Assembly: GCA_945898275.1 (NCBI GenBank)
Contig: CAMDHZ010000005.1
Coordinates: forward strand, 62,001-126,000
Length of the DNA stretch: 64,000 nucleotides
Reading direction: 5' to 3'
From: Chitinophaga pinensis
GTDB lineage: Bacteria; Bacteroidota; Bacteroidia; UKL13-3
Shown here: positions 1 to 8,400 of the stretch, one piece after another
Layout: each line of letters opens with the position of its first letter
How positions within the stretch are numbered: the stretch's first letter is position 1
Program-made: the position numbers and the translations under genes
Notes under the pieces: model-generated
Seen by the model: only the letters and a program-made list of their open reading frames with translations
The model's database searches: none
What the model was told of the DNA's origin: nothing

Positions 1-544
1 CAAAATCAGCAGGCTTTTCATTGAGCAGGTCCATAAATTGTTCTGCATTACCGCTTGCTTCTTTAATAGCCACAAACTTTTCGGATGCATTTGCCAAACG
101 TAGGGTTGTTGCCGCACTCATGTTAGAACCGGTTCTTCCTGGCACATTATACAAAATTATTGGAAGTTCACTTACAGCTTCAATAGCCATAAAGTGTTGG
201 TAAATGCCTTCATGACTTGGCTTATTGTAATAAGGACTCACAGATAAAAAAGCATCGTATCCATCTGCTTCAAAATGCTTTATGGCTTCTAAAACTTCTT
301 GGGTATTGTTACCGCCCATTCCTGCCACACAGGCTACTCTGCCTGCTGCTTGTTTAGCGATATGGGCATAGATTTGCTTTTTTTCTTCCTTGTTTAAAGT
401 TACACTCTCACCAGTAGTGCCAAGTGCCACCAAATATTCTACGCCACCAGAAATGGCATGTTCAATAATTTTTGAGAGAGAATCAAAATCAACTTCACCA
501 GTTTTGGTAAATGGAGTAATAAGTGCAACACCAGTGCCTTTCAT
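1..544 (-). CDS. dapA: 4-hydroxy-tetrahydrodipicolinate synthase, C-terminus cut by window edge
   Basis: This is the 5' part of dapA, read leftward from an ATG at 544-542; the C-terminal part lies outside the window. The enzyme condenses pyruvate with aspartate semialdehyde in the cytoplasmic lysine/diaminopimelate pathway. The translation opens MKGTGVALITPF and shows GTTGES (substrate-binding Thr pair), the YNVPGRTG segment (catalytic Tyr, carboxylate-binding Arg) and IKEASG with the Schiff-base Lys. About 181 residues of a family that is usually near 290 are visible. Related aldolases (N-acetylneuraminate lyase) share the fold, but GTTGES and YNVPGRTG favour DapA. No frameshift is seen in the visible part. 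Confidence 0.93.
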   Translation of the reverse strand, partial: MKGTGVALITPFTKTGEVDFDSLSKIIEHAISGGVEYLVALGTTGESVTLNKEEKKQIYAHIAKQAAGRVACVAGMGGNNTQEVLEAIKHFEADGYDAFLSVSPYYNKPSHEGIYQHFMAIEAVSELPIILYNVPGRTGSNMSAATTLRLANASEKFVAIKEASGNAEQFMDLLNEKPADF

Positions 545-579
545 AATCGTAAAAATTTACATTCAAATATATTGCTTTC

Positions 580-1236
580 TCAGAATTTACCTCTTATGCC
601 AGCAGAAAGAATTCCATTGTAGCCAAATCCAAATTCTGCAAACCCACTGATTTCTTTGCCCACTTCAACTGCAATGGGAGTGAGCTGTCCAGCATAATAG
701 TTGTTATTGATAGATTTACTCCATTCCGCTGGATCTACAGTTTCCACTCTTTGGCTAAAACTATGCCTGCTTGCACCAAGTTTTCCATATAACTTTACAA
801 ATTCGTTTTTGTTATAAACAAACATGCATTCAAGTACAATTGTGTAGGTTTTGTTATAATAGGTGCCATACTTTTCAAAGCTATAACTCCCACTACTAAT
901 TTCCATTTCTATATCTTCTTGTACATGGTCTATTCCAATTCCTAATCCAAATCTAAAACGCTTTTTCGGAGCAAAATGATATTGCGCAAACAGTGCGCCA
1001 GTTGCGATTTTGTTGGTATATCTATCTGTACTAGCTGCATAGTAGTAAGAATTCAGAAATTTCGCGAATTTATTTAGAATTTGTGGCACACTTCCAATGC
1101 CTGCTTGTAATGCAAGGTGGTGAGCGGGTGTGTGCTTAAAGGCGCTATCATTTGAAGTATTTTGAGTGCCTTGCCCCAAAAGGGTTTGGGTTGAACCAAA
1201 ACAAACTAATAGAAATAAGCAGATTGCAGTTTTCAT
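580..1236 (-). CDS. exported outer-membrane beta-barrel-like protein, unknown function
   Basis: This hypothetical protein of about 218 residues starts with a clear signal peptide (MKTAICLFLLVCFGSTQ, cleavage probably after LLGQ). I chose the ATG at 1236 rather than the upstream in-frame ATG at 1257, because a promoter-like box (TACCTTTA, minus strand 1264-1257) overlaps the upstream codon. The mature part alternates short hydrophobic and polar stretches (FRFGLGIGI, FAEFGFGYNGILSAGIRGKF) and ends in Phe, typical of small 8-stranded outer-membrane barrels. No specific family is recognised. It is followed by dapA on the same strand after 35 bp, but nothing links the two functionally. Confidence 0.7.
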   Translation of the reverse strand: MKTAICLFLLVCFGSTQTLLGQGTQNTSNDSAFKHTPAHHLALQAGIGSVPQILNKFAKFLNSYYYAASTDRYTNKIATGALFAQYHFAPKKRFRFGLGIGIDHVQEDIEMEISSGSYSFEKYGTYYNKTYTIVLECMFVYNKNEFVKLYGKLGASRHSFSQRVETVDPAEWSKSINNNYYAGQLTPIAVEVGKEISGFAEFGFGYNGILSAGIRGKF

Positions 1237-1295
1237 TAGTGAAGATAATTGAATCATAAAGGTAGTAAAAAGTATTTTAAATAATATTGGCTTTT

Positions 1296-1353
1296 AAATC
1301 TGTTGCATCTGTGAGAAAAAGGGTGGCTCACAGATAGCACAGATAACACGGAA
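1296..1353 (+). repeat. dispersed hairpin repeat, copy A
   Basis: This 58-bp element is nearly identical to a second copy at 2378-2436. It contains a perfect 9-bp inverted repeat, ATCTGTGAG (1307-1315) and CTCACAGAT (1327-1335), around an 11-nt G-rich loop, followed by further CACAGAT-like words. The copy lies between an outer-membrane protein gene and a lipoprotein gene. Confidence 0.85.
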
Positions 1354-1421
1354 AAAGACCAGGGTCGATTGACCATTGCAAATAGCTAGGTAATTCTGCT
1401 TGAAAGCAAAATAGCACTATC

Positions 1422-1445
1422 GACCATGGTCCATGGACCATGGTC
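1422..1445. repeat. perfect 24-bp palindrome built from CCATGG units
   Basis: Bases 1422-1445 equal their own reverse complement over 24 bp. The palindrome is made of nested GGTCCATGGACC and GACCATGGTC words. A related degenerate stretch (GACCAGGGTCGATTGACC) lies about 60 bp upstream. It sits in the spacer before the lipoprotein gene at 1517. It could be a protein-binding site or part of an intergenic repeat family; there is no U-run to make it a standard terminator. Confidence 0.85.
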
Positions 1446-1516
1446 TTATATCAAAAGCCATCTTTGTTTTCCAACCTTATTTTAATAATCTTTGATATAC
1501 CCAACTTTTTTAGCTT

Positions 1517-2065
1517 ATGAAAAAACAAATTTTATTCATTCCCATCACTTTAATTATTTTAAGTTTAGGGGTAAGCTCTTGCAAGGAGGATTGTGTAAGT
1601 CCAGTTAAACTTTATCAAGGATATAAACGATACCAAAGTTGGTATCCATATAAAGAAAATGATACCTTAAACTTTTTAAGGCTTCCTGAAAATGATACAA
1701 TATCATTCTATGGAAGTACATATAGCTTTCCAAGTTTTGATAGAGTTGTAGCTTGTGATTGTTGTGGTGTAGTTAGAAATGAATTTTTACAACAAACCTT
1801 TTACAGTGAAGACAAAAAAAACAATATAAGCGTAGAAATGGATGGAAGAAACGTCAAATTTAAGGTAAATGGGAGTTGGGAGTATGGATATGATTTTGGA
1901 GGACATGCTTTGCTTCGAAGTGAAGTTACAACACCCGATTCTGTTTATGAATGGGCCTACAAACTCAATGATGCAGGCCATTCCTGCTATTATGCGACTA
2001 AAGTAGGTATTTTAAAATATGAATATGATAACAATGGTGTCTGGTTGTTTCTTAGGAAAAAATAA
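1517..2065 (+). CDS. putative lipoprotein, unknown function
   Basis: This protein of 182 residues opens with a lipoprotein signal (MKKQILFIPITLIILSLG, then VSSC as lipobox, lipidated Cys about residue 22). The rest is aromatic- and polar-rich with several Cys (CDCCG near residues 79-83) and no motif that I recognise. It is probably anchored in a membrane facing the periplasm. It stands alone on the plus strand and is flanked by two direct copies of the hairpin repeat (1296-1353 and 2378-2436), so the unit could have moved or duplicated as a cassette; this is inference. The ATG start fits the signal peptide directly. Confidence 0.7.
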   Translation: MKKQILFIPITLIILSLGVSSCKEDCVSPVKLYQGYKRYQSWYPYKENDTLNFLRLPENDTISFYGSTYSFPSFDRVVACDCCGVVRNEFLQQTFYSEDKKNNISVEMDGRNVKFKVNGSWEYGYDFGGHALLRSEVTTPDSVYEWAYKLNDAGHSCYYATKVGILKYEYDNNGVWLFLRKK

Positions 2066-2156
2066 TTTCTATTAGCAATGAAAATTTCTTACCCCAAAAA
2101 AAGTATGGTCTTCCCAAAGCTCTCTTTCTCTTCACTCTTGCTCTATACTGTTTTTG

Positions 2157-2357
2157 GGGTAGCTCCGCACCTTTTATAGAGTAGCTATGTACCATTTATG
2201 GAGTAGCCTCGCACCATTTATGGAGTAGCTCCGTACCTTTTATGGAGTAGCTCCGCACCATTTATGGAGTAGCTCCGCACCATTTATGGAGTAGCTTCGC
2301 ACCTTTTATGGAGTAGCTTCGCACCTCTTATGGAGTAGCTTCGCACCTTTTATGGAG
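2157..2357 (+). repeat. 22-bp tandem repeat array, nine copies
   Basis: Nine head-to-tail units recur with an exact 22-bp period; GTAGC begins at 2159, 2181, 2203, 2225, 2247, 2269, 2291, 2313 and 2335. A typical unit reads GGAGTAGCTCCGCACCATTT plus AT. Each unit carries a tiny inverted repeat, GGAG-TAG-CTCC, and changes often keep pairing (CTCC to CTTC by G-T). There are no unique spacers, so it is not a CRISPR. The array occupies a gene-free region of 547 bp. Confidence 0.95.
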
Positions 2358-2377
2358 ACACCCTCCCAAAATCTGTG

Positions 2378-2436
2378 AAATCTGTGGCATCTGTGAGAGA
2401 AAGGGTGGCTCACAGATAGCACAGATTAACACAGAA
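2378..2436 (+). repeat. dispersed hairpin repeat, copy B
   Basis: This is the second copy of the element at 1296-1353, in the same orientation, with a few substitutions and one inserted T. The 9-bp arms ATCTGTGAG (2389-2397) and CTCACAGAT (2409-2417) and the 11-nt loop are kept. It directly follows the 22-bp tandem array. Confidence 0.85.
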
Positions 2437-2453
2437 GCGCCTCTGCTGCCTCG

Positions 2454-2540
2454 GAGCTGGCCTTTAGCTTCTAGCTATTAGCCAATGCCAACTGCCAGAA
2501 GCCAACCACCAACAGCCTTCCTCTGCCAAAGGCCAATTTT
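2454..2540 (+). repeat. low-complexity GCCA/AGCT-word intergenic repeat
   Basis: The stretch consists of short recurring words (TTAGCTTCTAGCTATTAGCC, TGCCAGAAGCCA, GCCAAAGGCC) spaced every 7-9 bases. A similar block with TGCCAGAAGCCA twice lies at 35045-35077. I see no reading frame here. With the tandem array and hairpin element it fills the 2066-2612 spacer. Confidence 0.6.
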
Positions 2541-2612
2541 TAGGTGCTGCTAACATTCAGCGTGCATAAAAACCTGTAATTAGCAATTTCCAACGCTTAT
2601 TTTTGTATTGCT

Positions 2613-4004
2613 TTGTACGCCATTGTCGACATAGAAACCACTGGAGGGCATCCCACCCAAAACAGAATTACTGAACTTTCCATCTATGTACATGATGGCG
2701 TTCAGGTTGTTTCTCACTTTGAAACGCTCGTCAATCCCGAAATTCCTATTCCTCCCTATATCCAAGCTTTTACGGGTATTACCAATGACATGGTGGCATC
2801 TGCACCTACTTTTAACCAGATTGCACAGGAGGTTTATGCCACTTTAAAGGATAATATATTCATTGCCCATAATGTAAATTTCGACCATAGCTTTATCAAA
2901 AATCAACTTGTTGAAGCGGGTTTCGACCTCAACGTAAAAAAGCTTTGTACCGTTAGGCTCAGCCGAAAGATTGTGCCAGGTCACCGTTCCTATAGCCTTG
3001 GGAATATTTGCTCAGCACTAGGTATTCAACTGCAAAACAGACACCGTGCAGGGGGAGATGCCTTGGCTACCGTCAAACTTTTCGAACATTTGATGGCCAA
3101 TGATACAGAGCATCACATTGATGATTCTTTGAAACGAGGCTCTAAAGAACAACAACTTCCACCCAATGTTAGCAAAGCAGATTTTGAAAAACTACCTAAA
3201 GCGCCCGGTGTCTATTATTTTGTGAACGAAAATGGCTTGGCTGTTTATGTTGGTAAGGCTAAAAACATCCGAAGTAGGGTGGCTAGCCATTTCAGCGGAA
3301 ACTTAAAGTCTAAGCAAAAGCAAAATTTCATGCGCGATATCTATGGCTTTAGCTTTGCCCCAACCGGCAATGAGTTATTGGCTATTTTGCTAGAAAGTCA
3401 TGAGATTAGGCGACTTTGGCCCAATGAAAATCGCTCCCAGAAGAAAGTCAGTCAGGTGTATGGACTGTATGACTATTTGGATCAAAACAGTAAAATAAGG
3501 TTTGGAATTGATAAAGTTAGAAAAGAGCTAAAGCCCTTAGTTACTTTTGGCTCTCATGCCGCTGCTTTACAATACCTCAACAGCATGATAGATGTTTACG
3601 GATTATGTCCGAAACTATGCAACAGCCAAACCAACACGGGCCCTTGTATTTCAGTTAAAAATGAAATTTGCGATGGGTATTGTTTGGTTCAAGAAAATGT
3701 AGCAGACTACAACGCTAAGGCACAAGCCTTTTTTGACCAACTGCTTGCAGATAAAAAAACTTATTACGTGGTAGGCAAAGGAAGAAGCTACAAAGAACAA
3801 AGTGTAGTGGTTTACGAGCCAGGTAGTTTTGTGGGCTATACCTTTGTTTCTATAAAAGAGCAATTAGATTTCGACCAAGTAAAAGACAGTTGCGAAGCGC
3901 TTAAAATTAACAGCTTAATGGAATCTGTATTAAGCCAAGTAGTAAGTGGCGAAAAAAGTAAAGGTTTTAAAGTTTACACGCAATTGCGCATGGCCATCCA
4001 CTAA
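2613..4004 (+). CDS. DnaQ-type 3'-5' exonuclease fused to UvrC-like GIY-YIG nuclease domain
   Basis: This nuclease of 463 residues has two catalytic modules. Residues 1-165 form a DEDDh exonuclease like the DNA polymerase III epsilon subunit: DIETTG (Asp6, Glu8), NVNFDHSF (Asp91) and HRAGGDA (His144, Asp149). Residues about 195-280 form a GIY-YIG domain (GVYYF at 199-203, VYVGKAKNIRSR at 211-222) resembling the UvrC N-terminus. A Cys-containing tail follows. The combination suggests DNA repair. The start is a TTG at 2613 giving MYAIVDIETTG; no in-frame ATG precedes it before the stop at 2577. A TATTTTTG box at 2598-2605 places transcription only a few bases upstream. The 3' end overlaps mtaB by 4 bp, convergently. 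Confidence 0.88.
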   Translation: MYAIVDIETTGGHPTQNRITELSIYVHDGVQVVSHFETLVNPEIPIPPYIQAFTGITNDMVASAPTFNQIAQEVYATLKDNIFIAHNVNFDHSFIKNQLVEAGFDLNVKKLCTVRLSRKIVPGHRSYSLGNICSALGIQLQNRHRAGGDALATVKLFEHLMANDTEHHIDDSLKRGSKEQQLPPNVSKADFEKLPKAPGVYYFVNENGLAVYVGKAKNIRSRVASHFSGNLKSKQKQNFMRDIYGFSFAPTGNELLAILLESHEIRRLWPNENRSQKKVSQVYGLYDYLDQNSKIRFGIDKVRKELKPLVTFGSHAAALQYLNSMIDVYGLCPKLCNSQTNTGPCISVKNEICDGYCLVQENVADYNAKAQAFFDQLLADKKTYYVVGKGRSYKEQSVVVYEPGSFVGYTFVSIKEQLDFDQVKDSCEALKINSLMESVLSQVVSGEKSKGFKVYTQLRMAIH

Positions 4005-4014
4005 TGAGGGATGG
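3994..4014. terminator. short bidirectional hairpin over convergent stop codons
   Basis: CCATCC (3994-3999) and GGATGG (4009-4014) pair around a 9-nt loop that contains the stop codons of the exonuclease gene and mtaB. The stem is short and lacks a clear U-run, so terminator function is tentative. Confidence 0.4.
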
Positions 4015-5314
4015 GTTCAAACAGAAAATTCTTGCAATCCATCACCATTTCAGCATCAATGCTGGTAAGCTTGGCCATTGAAATTTCATTTACCAAAGCT
4101 GGGTCATATGCCGTTTTTACCTTTATATAATTGCTTGTAAATCCAAACATGGTATTGCCGTCACTTTCTGCTTCCCACAAAACAGGATAAGTATTCCCAA
4201 TATGCTCTTCATAAAATGCCCTGCGTTTTTTATCCGATAAAATATGAAGCATTTTGCTTCTGTCTGCACGCACATGCATGGGTACTTTTCCAGGTAGTTT
4301 AAAGGCTGTAGTATTCTCCCTTTCGCTATACGTAAAGACATGTAAATAAGAAATTGGGAGTTCGTTTAGGTATTGGTAAGTCTCTAAAAACAACTCCTCT
4401 GTTTCGCCAGGGAAGCCAACAATTACATCTACACCAATGCAACAATGTGGCATAAGTTGCTTAATTTTTTCAACCCTCGAAGTGTACAAAGCAGTTAGGT
4501 ATTTCCTGCGCATGCTTTTTAGCAAAGTATCAGAACCAGCCTGCAATGGAATATGAAAATGAGGAACAATTTTTTTTGATTGGGCCACCCATTCTATGAT
4601 TTCATCACTTAACAAATTGGGTTCAATGCTGCTTATTCTAATACGTTCCAAGCCCTCAACTTGGTCTAGGGCTTGCAAAAGTTGGTAAAAGTTTTGGTTT
4701 GAACCAATCCCAAATTCGCCAGTATTTACGCCTGTTAACACAATTTCTTTAGTGCCTTGCGCAACAATTTCATGAGCTTGCTTCACCACATTTTCAATGG
4801 TATCACTTCTGCTTTTGCCACGGGCTAGCGGTATGGTACAAAATGAACAGAAATAATCGCAACCATCTTGAACTTTAAGGAAAGTTCGTGTTCTGTCGCC
4901 AATAGAGTAGGAGGAATGGTATTCTAAAACTTCCTTTATTTTACCTTCCTTTATTTCAGCAATTTCCTTTTTTCGGGTTGAACCAAGGAATTGATGCAAG
5001 TTAAATTTTTCGGCAGCACCCAAAACTAGGTCGACACCTTCAATAGCAGCAATTTCTTGCGGTTTAAGCTGCGCATAACAACCTATAACCACGATAAAAG
5101 CAACAGGATTATGTCTCAAAGCTTCTTTCACAATGCGTTTGCATTTCTTATCGGCATTGTCTGTAACAGAGCACGTGTTAATTACATAAACGTCTGCTCC
5201 TTCTTGAAACTGAACTTTAGCATAACCCTCTGCAAGCAAGGATCTGCCAATGGTTGAGGTTTCAGAAAAGTTTAGTTTACAACCTAAGGTATAGAAAGCA
5301 ACTGATTTAGACAT
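4001..5314 (-). CDS. mtaB: tRNA (t6A37) C2-methylthiotransferase MtaB
   Basis: This radical-SAM methylthiotransferase of 437 residues converts t6A37 of tRNAs to ms2t6A. The N-terminal MTTase domain has the three cluster-binding Cys (TLGCKLNFSE, NTCSVT, GCYAQ). The radical SAM motif CDYFCSFC (CxxxCxxC) follows near residue 150, and a C-terminal TRAM-like part completes the usual length. The TLGCK opening and NTCSVT favour MtaB over MiaB or RimO. The gene is convergent with the exonuclease gene, sharing 4 bp at the 3' ends. The ATG start at 5314 leads directly into MSKSVAFYTLGC. Confidence 0.93.
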   Translation of the reverse strand: MSKSVAFYTLGCKLNFSETSTIGRSLLAEGYAKVQFQEGADVYVINTCSVTDNADKKCKRIVKEALRHNPVAFIVVIGCYAQLKPQEIAAIEGVDLVLGAAEKFNLHQFLGSTRKKEIAEIKEGKIKEVLEYHSSYSIGDRTRTFLKVQDGCDYFCSFCTIPLARGKSRSDTIENVVKQAHEIVAQGTKEIVLTGVNTGEFGIGSNQNFYQLLQALDQVEGLERIRISSIEPNLLSDEIIEWVAQSKKIVPHFHIPLQAGSDTLLKSMRRKYLTALYTSRVEKIKQLMPHCCIGVDVIVGFPGETEELFLETYQYLNELPISYLHVFTYSERENTTAFKLPGKVPMHVRADRSKMLHILSDKKRRAFYEEHIGNTYPVLWEAESDGNTMFGFTSNYIKVKTAYDPALVNEISMAKLTSIDAEMVMDCKNFLFEPIPH

Positions 5315-5400
5315 AATTGGCGCGCAAAAGTAACCCTAAAATCCCAAAGCCACAAGCAAAGATATTTGTAATTTTAAGGATTAATTATGCTACCTATTCA

Positions 5401-5429
5401 TTGAAATTAATGACTAAGTAGTATATTTC
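5401..5429 (+). promoter_or_regulatory. candidate Bacteroidetes-type promoter for the PKD surface protein gene
   Basis: TTG at 5401-5403, 18 bp, then TATATTTC at 5422-5429 matches the TTG-N19-TAnnTTTG form with one mismatch. Transcription would start around 5434, only a few bases before the ATG at 5437, so the message may be nearly leaderless. Confidence 0.45.
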
Positions 5430-5436
5430 CCCTTGA

Positions 5437-8400
5437 ATGAAAAGAAGAATACTAGTATTTTTTATTTGGCTATTACCAGTGTTGGCTTTGGCTCAAAACT
5501 GTAAAATTGTCACTGGAACCAATAAGGTTTGTCTAGGAAACACAATGTTGTTTACAGTTACATTTGACGCTGGTTTCACGGCACAATCTTATGCTTGGAA
5601 CTTTGGAAATGCAGCTACCAGCTCGCAGGCCAGTCCGGTTTACCAATATCCCTTAAGAGGAGTTTTTACCCCAACCGTAACCATTAACTTTATGGGCGGA
5701 GGTTCTTGCACAGTGAGTGGAGAGCCAATTAGAGTGGTTGGAAATCCTAATGCAGATTTTCAAATTGCAACAAATGTATCCCAATGTTTTAAGAACAACC
5801 AAACTTGTATAACAGATTTAACTACTCCGGGGCCCGACAATGCCCCAATACAAACCCGCTTATTTTTATGGGGTGATGGAGCGTTTTCTAATCAAAGTCC
5901 ACCCGTTGGAAATTCACTATGCCAAACTTACACAAACCCGCTAGGTGGAGTTTATACCTTAACCATTGAAGTGTATGATACCAATAATTGCTCTGCTAGA
6001 AAAGAAAGAAAGGATGTAATAACAGTATTTTCTAAAATGCAGGAAGTGAGCTTTAGAACCAATTATACTACCCAGTGTTTTTCTACACCTGCACTATTTA
6101 CAAACACTTCTAAAATTCCGCAATCGCAAGTGAAAAGTTATATTTGGGATTTTGGAGATAGCACAACTGCAACAAGTCCTTGGACCAACTTCACAAAGAA
6201 TTACACCAAATCAGGCATATTTACAGCTAGGCTTATTGTCGAAGATTTAAATGGCTGTAAGGATACAGCTATTGTTTCACCAGCTGGAGAAAATTATAAA
6301 TTAGATTCTACCATTTACCTAGATAAGGTAAAAACTTGTTATAATATGAACAGTTTTACTTTCGTATCTAGGAATTTTTATCCAGGTGCCATGGTAAATT
6401 GGGCAATCTATAAAGTAGGAAATCCTATTAGGATTGATACCCTAACCTTTACCAATATGGATAGTGTTTCGTTTACAGATTGTGGTCAGTTTTTATTAAA
6501 AATGTATGTTCGCTTAGGGAATTGCTCCTTTATGACAGATACTTTATTAGAAGTCTTAGGGCCAAAAGCAGTTATGGAAACTCCTTTGGATAAAGTTACA
6601 AATAGCATTCAATGCGAAATTCATGACACAGTAATTTTCAGAGGCCCTCCACCAGCAGATAGAAGTTGTTTTTATCAAAATAGTAATATCCTTCGCATTT
6701 GGGATTTTGATGACCCATTTGCTCCTGCATGTACCACCGATATTAAATTAAATAAAAATGTCGGACTTAACTGTCGATATAGTAAAGACAGCATGAATGT
6801 TAAGCATCGTTATACACCTGGAAAGGAACGTTGCTATTATCCAAAATTAACCTTAACAGATTTAAATAGTGGATGCACCCATTATGATACTGTTGGCTTA
6901 AAACTTACAGCCCCAGATGCAGGTTGGGATAGCACAATTTCGCCTATCAGAAGAGGATTATATTATAAAGGTGTTCCATGTTTAAAATCTGGTATTACGT
7001 TTCATATAGAAGAAACGCTTCCGCTTTGTGGCAGAGAACAAGCGTGGATAATGCCAGATACAGCTTGTGACAATGCTGTTTGGATAAAAATTGATTCAAC
7101 TTCGAATACGTATGAATATTCTTATCAATCAACTTGTAGCAAGGATGGTAAAGTTACCGTTGGATTAATTATTAAAAATGGATTAGATAAAAATGGAAAT
7201 CCTTGCTATGATACAGCTTACTATCCTGTCATGTTTACCTTTTTTCCGCTTGACCCAAGTTTTGATATAAAAACTACCAGCACTGGATGTGGACCTTTTA
7301 GTATCAAGCTTACCATGAATGATAGTATTCAAGATAGTTTGGTTAAAGCAGTTTTTTCTGGTAGTGTGAATAGAACCCTTTCATTTAATCTAGGTGATTC
7401 AATTATTCCAACCCAATATTTTACCTTTCCAACACCCGGAATAAAAAGAATAAAACTTGAGCTATACAATACCCGTGGTTGTATTTTGGATTTTCAAAAA
7501 GACATATTTTTTGGATTCTTTAAAACCTTTCAACCTGATAAAGAAATTGTTTGTTTGGGAGATTCTGTTGAATTAAGAGACAATGTAAGTTATTATAATA
7601 GTACGGTGCCTTTTTGGAAGAATCCGGCAAGGGCAACGGCTGGTAAAGAACAACTTTACTGGGATTTTGGAGACGGAAGAGGCTTTGCTACTTCTGGACC
7701 AAACCCTAAGTTTAAATATCCTAAAGTAGGCAATTTTAGATTAAGAATGGTTGCAGTGGATAGTGTTGGTTGTAGGGATACATTTATTTATAGCATTTTG
7801 GTAAAAGTAATTGATGTGCAAGCAGCCATTAAAAGCATGCAATCAAGGTATTTATGTGCTCCCCAAATTTTAGCCTTCGAAGATCGCTCAAAATACATCG
7901 ATTCTAGTGCTTTGTTAGGACAACCCCCGTTTGATGCAATTACAAGTTGGTATTGGGATTTTGGTGATAATAAAACACCAAGTTTACTTCCAAATCCTGT
8001 ACATGCTTTTACCGCTAATGGCACTTATAATGTTAAGTTAAAAATTACTTCAGGGAAGGGTTGTATAGACTCAGCCTCCGTGCCAATTTGGATAGATGGT
8101 CCAAGACCAAGATTTGATATCGTGAGCGATACCATTGGTTGCGCTCCATTTACTGTGAACTTAAAAAATACGACGGGTTATCCTTTGATCAATTGGGTTT
8201 GGTATTTTAGGGACCAATCCAACTCCATTGCCAGTACCAAACTTGATACAAATGTTAAATTTACTTACGTAAACCCTGGCACTTACAAAATCTATGTAGT
8301 GGGTGAAGACACCATATTTGATCCCTTAACAGGAAACTTTAAAACATGTTTGGCTGTATTTCCAGATTCCTTGAATGTAAATGCTGAACGCAGAACCATT

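Noticed and set aside
2157-2357. CRISPR array
   Set aside because: The units abut with a constant 22-bp period and no unique spacers, and no cas genes are nearby.
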